A DNA stretch of 64,000 nt from Thelephora terrestris (Eukaryota; Basidiomycota; Agaricomycetes; Thelephorales; Thelephoraceae). The notes under the pieces were generated by a model that saw only the letters and a program-made list of their open reading frames with translations, did no database searches and was not told where the DNA came from. The translations under genes and the position numbers were made by a program. Shown here in pieces: positions 57,588-64,000 of the stretch. The first letter of the stretch is position 1, and every line of letters starts with the position of its first letter. Where the stretch lies: assembly GCA_015956445.1 (NCBI GenBank), contig WIUZ02000005.1:1364001-1428000 (forward strand), written 5' to 3'.

Positions 57588-58167
57588 ATGTTCTTCTCTC
57601 CTTCTGCCGTCCTCGCTTTCATCTTCTCCCTTTTCCTCGTTGGCCAGGTTGCCGCCTCTCCTATCCCCGTGCCCATCGTGGTACGTCCAGAGCTTGTCAC
57701 TCTCAACGTTCTGATCCACTCAGTAATCTTTCTAGGCTGCCGTCGAGGAGAGTGTTAAGCGTCAGGCTCCCGTCCCGGTCGAGGTGGCCACCAAATCCGA
57801 CGGCATCAATGTAACTCCATACAAACGCCAAGGTCCCGCCGTCCCGGTCGAGGTGGCTACCAAATCTGACGGTATCAATGTGACCCCCTACAAGCGTCAA
57901 GGCCCCTCTGTACCGGTCGAGGTGGCCACCAAATCTGACGGCATCAATGTGACCCCCTACAAACGCCAAGTTTCTCCAGTCCCGGTCGAGGTGGCCACTA
58001 AATCCGACGGCATTAACGTAACCCCTTACAAGCGTCAAGATCCCTCTGTCCCCCTCCAGGTGGCTTCCAGATCTGATGGTGGTGCCGTTATGCTGTACGA
58101 GCGCTATTCCGAGATCCCTGTGGAATTGGCAGTCAGGTCTGTCAACGGTGTGGTCGAATTATATTAA
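57588..58167 (+). CDS. Secreted precursor of tandem Kex2-cleavable peptides (174 aa)
   Basis: Exons 57588-57680 and 57736-58167 join in phase. Residues 1-23 are a signal peptide (VLAFIFSLFLVGQVAASPIP spans the core). After SVKR come four units of 22-23 residues, each with Gln, a variable 2-3 residue head (AP, GPA, GPS, VSP), the constant core VPVEVATKSDGINVTPY, and a Lys-Arg. Two degenerate units follow (QDPSVPLQVASRSDGGAVML, then SEIPVELAVRSVNGVVELY) without Lys-Arg ends. Kex2 cleavage after each Lys-Arg and Kex1 trimming would release four peptides of 20-21 residues starting with Gln (possible pyroglutamate) and ending in Tyr. This is the architecture of Kex2-processed repeat proteins such as repellent or dikaritin-type precursors. 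No UstY-like or other tailoring enzyme lies in the window, so a cyclic product is not supported here. Function unknown. Confidence 0.85.
57763..58104 (+). repeat. 66/69-bp coding tandem repeat (5 units)
   Basis: Units at 57763-57828 (66 bp), 57829-57897, 57898-57966, 57967-58035 and a diverged one at 58036-58104. The first four differ in the core only at third codon positions. For example, units 1 and 2 differ at eight silent sites and no replacement site in the shared 18 codons (VEV to KRQ). Confidence 0.95.
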
Positions 58168-58511
58168 GCGATCGAGAAGGTACTTGCCTACCGTCCGAGC
58201 TTCAATCCGATTCACTGATCAAGCGCTGAAGATTAAAGCGTTGTACCTCGGCCGCTGCGGATCCCTTCCATTCAATCATCGACCTCGTGGTTCCATTTGA
58301 GGAGTGAGGGGCGAAGACGAGATGTTATTTCCAAGTGATAAGGCCCACGGTCAAGGACAACTTCCAGTTACAACACCCCGTTTTTCGTTACTATCGATTC
58401 GTTGTCATAGTTTCATTTGTCGTATCCTGGAATATGGCTGGTCTGAGAAGTTAACATTGGTGGGACACATAAAGTTGAAGTGGGCACGAGTGTATGAAGT
58501 CGGAAATCTGG
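58168..58511. other. Convergent 3' gap
   Basis: 3' UTRs of the peptide precursor gene (+) and the EED-like gene (-). No other feature recognised. Confidence 0.5.
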
Positions 58512-60420
58512 TCAGCGCGTCCAGATCGATATGCTGTGTGGTCCAACGGTAACCAGCCTCCTAGCCCCAACCATTAACGCCGACGCGCCAACGGTATGCG
58601 TCGTGTATATCGTCCACCTCGGCACCTCTTCGATATTTCTCACTTCCCTCATCGGTGGCTCAGGCGCCCTCTCTGGATAATCATCAATGGTCAACCCCTT
58701 ATTCCTAGCTTTCTTCGAATTTAGTTCAAATTCCCTCTGCCTTGCATCCGCCCGCTTCTTGTGGAGGTCATCAAGATCTTTAATGAAAAACGGTTGGGGG
58801 ATACGAGGTTTGAAATGTGTGACGTTCATGATCCTCGTCGTGGTGTCGGTGGATAAGAGCACCAACGGATCCTGGCCGTGTCCATGTGAGATCCTGACCT
58901 CAGAGGTTTCCATCGGAATTCGGTATTCGGAGATCAGCTTGAAGGACGCTTGACACAGAAACGAATGTTAAGACTGGGTCAATCGAGGCCAAGTTTTACC
59001 CAAGCTTACAGCTTTCTTGATAATCCTAGAGTCCAGGTCTAGTCAGCGCCGAGACGCGATGGAATTTTCAAAGCTGACCGCTGCGCAACCCCTAGAATTT
59101 TCCTGGATTTCCTTCCCCTCAGGAAAAAACCTACGCAACCCCAACCATTTCCAGAGTGTGAGAGTCCCAGGAAATTCTCGAAACTCCGGTCTGCGTGTAT
59201 CGTCGTTCACATGCCCCAACCACGACGCACAGTGTGTGATCAACACATCGTCGCTCACCCTGGCGGTCATTGAGTCGAACGTCGGGAGTGCAAGCGAGGA
59301 AGGGAGTTTTTTTACCATGTAACAGAGAGCACACGGGCTTGATGGATGTGCGAACTCGCAAACACGGGTTTATCGAGTCGGTCGGAGGGGTTGTTTGCTG
59401 TAGGCATCTCCTTGTGTAATGGAAGTTTCCATATCTTGACGAACCTATCCATCTGAACCAGATATAAGCCTCAAACTGAGATCTCCAGGATTGCGAAAGA
59501 CCGACACCGCCGGTGGCTATCAAAGGTAAGGTAGGATGAAAAGCCTTTAGATTGGCGAGTAAGCGGTCAGAGATCAACCCACAAATTCGGACGACGCACA
59601 GCACACATCACAGCAGCCTGGTGCCCTCCAGATCGTCCTCCGGCCAAAATGATCGTACACAGTCCAGGCCCATTACCCTCTGGTGAAGAAGCATGAATCC
59701 CTGCAGCTGCTCTGCCCCATGAAATAATGTAACGTGAGATTTGCACAAGGCACATGACACCTGGGCTTCACATACCCTGCCTTTGGTGCAGATTTGCGGG
59801 GTGGCCATATTGGATTGTGCGGACGTTGTCTAGCTCTTTGCGTAAGATCGTATATCCGTGTCGTAAAATCCCTCGCTGTCGTACAAAAAAGGTGAGGCAG
59901 CCTCGGGTGGACGACGATAGATGTTATGTGCTGCCAAGCGTTTTGTCAGTGCACGGACCGGGTTGCTAAGGTGAAGACCATACGCCGCCATGACCTGCTA
60001 AGGAACCAACAAAGTTCCTCAATACAGGATCAAGAATGTGTAGCACGCTTCCATCATTGAACAGAAGTAGCGCCTGGGAAGGGTTCATCAGGGCCCACGC
60101 ACACGAGAAGTCGTTCGGCCTGTAAGTCTAACCAATTGTCAGTCGCTGAGGAACGGAGTCGAGGTCGGGGTAACCTTTTGTTCGGGAAGGTCGACTGAGT
60201 ACTTGTACTTGTGCGTCTTAACATGTAACTTGTGATTGCCAACTGCGGCGATTGTCCCGTAGAGATCACCAACAACAGATTCCCACTGCGTCCACTCGTC
60301 CGCTTGCTTGTTGGCGTACTCTCCATCCCAGAGCGTATCCAGGGAATTCGAGGTCCACGGGAACAGAGCAACGTTAGAAAAGTCGTAGCTCTCGTCAAAC
60401 TTTTCCGTGAAGCGACCCAT
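58512..60420 (-). CDS. EED-like WD40 protein, Polycomb PRC2 subunit
   Basis: EED binds the histone methyltransferase and trimethylated H3K27 in PRC2. About eight exons, roughly 500 residues. The WD40 blocks match EED: SVVGDLYGTIAAVGNHKLHV and NDFSCAWALMNPSQALLLFN, then ITSIVVHPRLPHLFCTTARD. The strongly diagnostic TTRIYDLTQRARQRPHNPIW is next, with GNGPGLCTIILAGGRSGGHQ, AAVMCAVRRPN, FHPTLPLIATGGMDRFVKIW, VFASSHIHQARVLSVTWVSD and PGTLTLWKWLGLRRFFPEGK. It ends in a last propeller strand VTVGPHSISIWTR. The MDRFVKIW join uses donor GTCGGT. In yeasts that lost PRC2 this gene is absent, so its presence suggests H3K27 methylation in this fungus. Confidence 0.78.
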
Positions 60421-60777
60421 AGATTAGATCGATATTATCTTCAAAGGTTGGCAAGCGAAGATCCAGACCTGCAATTGAAGTTGAAGCTTGAAAGGCTGAG
60501 CATCTTGCGAGTTCCTGTACCAAGGCAAGTTCTCCGCGTCCATCTTAGCGTTCAGATACGACCAAACGCGTCATCCGTAAGTGGGAAGTCAGACCACCAC
60601 CTATTGCGCCGGAGCTGAGAGGACGTACGACTCCTACCTGAAAAGGCAATCCCTCATCCGTCCGATCGCACCTTCCCTCCAGGCTCCCCCGACGGAATTA
60701 CGGATTTCTACAGAGACCAGCTGAAGCCAGCACACACGCTCTCTCTCCCTCGACCTCACCAAAACGCAATACGGACA

Positions 60778-61426
60778 ATGTCAGACTCGCCGCACAACTC
60801 ACTTGCTTCGACGGAAACATTCCAACCGAGAGCTACCCTCCGCTACACATCAGCCGTAGGAATCCAAGCAGCCGGAGTCGGGGCTGTCGTGAGCGCGGTC
60901 CAAAACGCTCTCAGCTCGCATAACCACGGTGCTTTCGGAGTTTTCACCCGGACAGGTGGAACAATTGGGTTCTTTGGTACGTCCAAATTCGCGTACGCCT
61001 GTAGGCTTGGGCTAAATTGGAATCACCCTATTGGTTGGCCTCTCGGAACGCCCTTGAACTTCTGGGTATACAGGCGCAATGGGTGCTACGTTCGCCTTGA
61101 CGGAATCGGTGGTCGCTAATACAAGGGAGAAGGATGACGCACTGAACGGTGCTGCTGGTGGGTGTGCCGCTGGTTTCTTAGCGGGAATCCGAGGTTCGTG
61201 ACAACCCACCCGCCCTTCACAGAAACTTAGCCATCTTTCAGCACGGTCTCTTCCCGTTGCTATCATCAGCTGCACAGTGCTTGGTGCCGCGATGGGCACC
61301 TTCGACTACGGTGGAAAGAACATCGCGGGTGGGGGCTCGCTGTCACAAGAGGAGAAACGCGACAACTTCTTCAAACCAACTTCACTTCGGCCGGATTTCT
61401 TTTCTAAACAAGAAAGAAGTTCTTAA
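60778..61426 (+). CDS. NADH dehydrogenase (complex I) subunit NDUFA11/B14.7 (167 aa)
   Basis: This is an accessory membrane subunit of mitochondrial complex I in the Tim17/22/23 fold family. Exons 60778-60976, 61074-61193 and 61242-61426 sum to 504 nt. Membrane segments with the family's Gly pattern: VGIQAAGVGAVVSAVQNALS, GAFGVFTRTGGTIGFFGAMG, ATFALTESVVANTREKDDAL, NGAAGGCAAGFLAGIRARSL and ISCTVLGAAMGTFDYGG. The tail is hydrophilic. It could be confused with Tim22-type translocases, but size and the TREKDD-NG-GGC pattern fit NDUFA11. It is divergent from the EED-like gene. Confidence 0.85.
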
Positions 61427-61607
61427 ATATTTCAAGAACGTGGTTCCTCGTACTAGCTAAAGTACTCTGTACAATGGTGGTTTATCTAACTTCCCTTGCG
61501 CAACCAATACATTAGTAGATGATTACAAGTCAAGGAAGCAATGCAAAGTGATTGGCTGAGAGCGGGGGTTCAGAAGGTTGATGTGGATGGTGAGAACCGG
61601 ATTGCCC

Positions 61608-64000
61608 TCACGTCCGGGCAGGTTGGCTTGAAAAGAAGTGTTCGAACCGGGACCAGTGCTTTTCGCAGAATGCCTCCCATGACGAGGCAGTGGCACTGGG
61701 CCGCTAGGAATGTGTATTAGTTCCCGCGAAGACCCGAAGTAAATAAAGCCGGTAAATGTACCATAATTTCCATCCTCTTCCAAAGCGCCGCATCGCTCTC
61801 CTCGTTGGGCTTCCAGCTGGACAGCACATCGGTTGCGAAGGCAAAATCTAATTGGTCCTCGTCCAGAGGCTCCGCCTTCACCAGCACTGGTCCCGATTCG
61901 GCAACCTTTTTGTATTGCAGTGGCGGCGGCTGACTTCTATGCGGAGAGATAGCTTTTTGGGCAATGACTGGTTGGGTTGTTGGTTGCTGAGCGAGGGTTG
62001 GTTGCGGGGGTTCTTGTTTGGGGATGGCTGGCTGCGGAGTTACACGTTGAGAGATGGGTTGTTGAGGAATGGTCAGCTGAGGGATGGAATTTCGAGGGAT
62101 GGTCGGTTTAGCGATGGGTTGTTGAACGATGGCCGGTTGAGGGGTAGCCTGTTGGGAACTTTTTGGTTGGGAGATGGGCTGTTGAGAGATGTTTTGTTCG
62201 GGGCCGGAATGTCGAGGGTCGGCCTGCTGAGAGGTGGATTCTGGGGCAATGGGCAAGGCTGTTCCGGCCGCTTCGGTTCCGGTTGCGTCGGCCATGACGG
62301 TATCCTCGGGAATAGCCCTCTTCTCAGCATTGCTGATGGCTCTGTTACGAAGATCCTCTATCGCGTCCTCATAGTGAAGGCAGTACTTCTTCCACGAGTT
62401 GATCGTGTGGTTCGACATCTAGGGAAAAGGGGGGCAAAACCCCCAAGTTGGCAATGCGCAATGTTCAACTCGAAGCGACGCACCTTGTTGTGCAAGTGGA
62501 TAGCAAGAGCATCATACGTGAGCTCTGCGTTCTTCTTAAACATGGCTCCGATATACTGCAACGACTTGACGTGCTCCGCCTCCTTATAGAACCGCAACCA
62601 CTTCGGTGCTTCCCCCGAAGGAGTGGACGGCGGGGCTACGAAGCTTGCACCTCCTCTCCCTCTCCCTCTCCTCTTCCTGCCACCTGTTGCAGGCCGCCAC
62701 TTAGCTCTTTTCGGCCCGTCTTTTCTTGGCTTCTCCGGTCCTCTTGTCGGATAATCGTTGGGATCCATAAGTAACCCCTTCTCGTATGAGTCGATCACGA
62801 ACGCGGGGGTAACGATAGGTTTGTTACTGTCTTGAGCACTATACCACATTTCATCGAAGTAGTGCTCTTCCCACTGGCCAAGGACGACGTAATCGGCGTC
62901 CTCCACGTCATCCGTGAACCCGCCCCCTGTAGCCTACAAATTGTAATTCTTCTGAGGCCGCGAAACGGTTGTTGAAGGTTAGAAGCTCACCCTGAATATC
63001 TCCGCAATCTTTCCTCGGTTCTTAAGGATGATTGGAACGCAAAACATCATTGATTTCCCGACATCGAACTCAAACAACTTGGGATGTATACGTGATGGGG
63101 TGGACACAGTAAGTTGCCCTGCGGTATTATCAGGTGGTGGATAGGGTGGAGTAGGATCTGGTCGGACGAGGGAATGAGTTAGCAAGGCTTCAGACGATGG
63201 TCCTCCCGAGAAATCACCCGGGTCGTTGGAGGACGTTGAATCTTGTCGTGACACCATCACAGTAACTGCGGCCCCTGACACCCTGGGAGCCTCTAGCTGG
63301 GTATTGACGGTGTTCGATGGATTTTGGGCTGGCGGAGGTGGAGGGGGGTGGAAAGTAGGGTTTGGCTGAGTAGGGGTGGGCGGTGGTGGGAATTGTTGGT
63401 GCATGGGTGGTCTCTGAAACCACATCATCATCATGATTTCATACGCGCGTCGGACGTCTTCCATTGTCGGCGGTTGAACCATACCGTACGGCCCTGGATG
63501 GAATGGAGACCAAGCTGGTTGCTGACCGTACGTCATCGCACCTATGTCTGTGGGTTGTGACATGGGGAAGGGAAACATGCTGGGTTGTTGCGTTGGTTGG
63601 GAACTGTAGGGTACCACTTGGCTCGCCGGAGGTAGCTGTGGAGTTTGCTGCTGTAGCATCATAGACTCGAGCGACCATTGGGACGGCGTGGGGGTATATG
63701 GCGGCTGTGACGAAGGCGGTGCCATGCCAGCTGAACTTTGTGAGGACCTGGACGGCGTGGAAAAGCTGTAGGGATGATCCTCTGGCGTGGGACGAGGGGT
63801 TTGGAGTTGTGGGTTTGAAGACGGAGGGGGTGGAACATACCCAAAGTCTTGGCTGATGTTTTCGGGCGTTACCCTACAATCTCCCCAGTTGCTTGTTTCC
63901 AGGAGCGGCCCTCCGGCGTTCAGCGACTTGTTGACCCATGAGTAATGGAGGACCACTTTGCTGGCGGCCTCGCACAGCAGGTCGGAAGCGCCAGGTAGTT
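61608..64000 (-). CDS. BRCT-like and Myb/SANT-like protein, 5' end beyond the window
   Basis: The frame enters from the right edge with AASKVVLHYSWVNKSLNAGG and LLETSNWGDCRV, probably the end of a BRCT fold. A long Pro/Gln/Ser region follows. A second BRCT-like segment is next (HPKLFEFDVGKSMMFCVPII, LKNRGKIAEIFR, EDADYVVLGQWEEHYFDEMW, PIVTPAFVIDSYEKGLLMDP). After a basic linker (GGRKRRGRGRGG) comes a helical Myb/SANT-like unit (EAEHVKSLQYIGAMFKKNAE, KMSNHTINSWKKYCLHYEDA). A Pro/Gln repeat tract precedes a last helical tail, where an intron after RMEIM joins RPSATASSWEAFCEKHWSRF and a TGA at 61608. BRCT plus Myb recalls Rap1-type telomere proteins, but this is only a suggestion. Confidence 0.65.
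61960..62220 (-). repeat. Imperfect Pro/Gln/Ile coding minisatellite
   Basis: Within the BRCT/Myb-like gene, short units such as QQPISQ, PQPAIVQQPIAKPTIP and PQLTIPQQPISQ recur about every 8 to 10 codons. They form a low-complexity Gln/Pro-rich linker of roughly 85 residues. Copy number is likely to vary between strains. Confidence 0.75.

Noticed and set aside
57588-58167. Calling the repeat-peptide gene part of a dikaritin (ustiloxin-type) RiPP cluster
   Set aside because: The precursor layout is similar, but no UstY-like (DUF3328), tyrosinase, methyltransferase or peptidase gene lies within the window, so only a Kex2-repeat peptide is supported.
61852-62589. A 245-codon frame antisense to the BRCT/Myb-like gene, with Gly/Leu/Trp/Arg repeats
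   Set aside because: It is the mirror of the Gln/Pro minisatellite on the coding strand. The minus-strand reading joins to family-like exons and this one does not.

Overview
This 64 kb window is nuclear DNA of a basidiomycete fungus, most likely an Agaricomycete. The evidence is dense genes on both strands, many introns of about 45 to 65 nt with GT(A/G)NG donors and CTNAN-type branch sites, and the gene families present: HapX-type bZIP, Srf1, a DUF6697-like protein and YAT-family amino acid permeases. I saw no rRNA, tRNA, CRISPR array, LTR element, LINE or complete DNA transposon. Exon joins were inferred by eye from splice motifs, reading phase and protein-family continuity.

Layout. 1-2 kb: promoter of a gene lying left of the window, then its tandem relative, a small Ser/Pro/Thr-rich secreted protein. 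2.1-4.7 kb: a GH47 alpha-1,2-mannosidase. 4.7-7.4 kb: a 2.7 kb gene-poor stretch. 7.4-16.2 kb: a C2H2 zinc-finger protein, a large kinase-like protein and an amino acid permease. 16.2-17.2 kb: an unassigned coding relic. 17.9-22.6 kb: NudE, exosome Csl4 and pyruvate dehydrogenase E2. 22.6-26.1 kb: a decayed tandem copy followed by a DUF6697-like gene and a TTC1 homologue. 26.2-38.6 kb: Imp1 peptidase, Elongator Elp4, an LRR-RhoGEF, Ess2, NIP30 and Srf1. 39-43 kb: two tandem SLC35F5/Thi74-like transporters. 43.1-48.8 kb: methylcrotonyl-CoA carboxylase beta subunit, a small relic and a coiled-coil protein. 48.9-57.2 kb: XRCC2-like RecA paralogue, a PPR protein, the iron regulator HapX and Esf1. 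57.6-58.2 kb: a secreted precursor of tandem Kex2-cleavable peptides. 58.5-64 kb: a Polycomb EED-like WD40 protein, complex I NDUFA11 and a BRCT/Myb-like protein running off the right end.

Most genes are unrelated housekeeping genes in divergent or convergent pairs with short gaps; the start-to-start gap of Imp1 and Elp4 is 58 bp and that of Csl4 and E2 is 130 bp. Four genes encode mitochondrial proteins (E2, Imp1, MCC beta, NDUFA11), and the PPR protein is probably also mitochondrial.

The two most interesting items are the Kex2-repeat peptide gene and the HapX promoter. In the peptide gene, four 18-residue cores are identical in protein while their codons differ only silently. The HapX promoter holds a perfect ATCWGATAA iron-GATA site between a TATA box and the start codon, inside a 97 bp gap.
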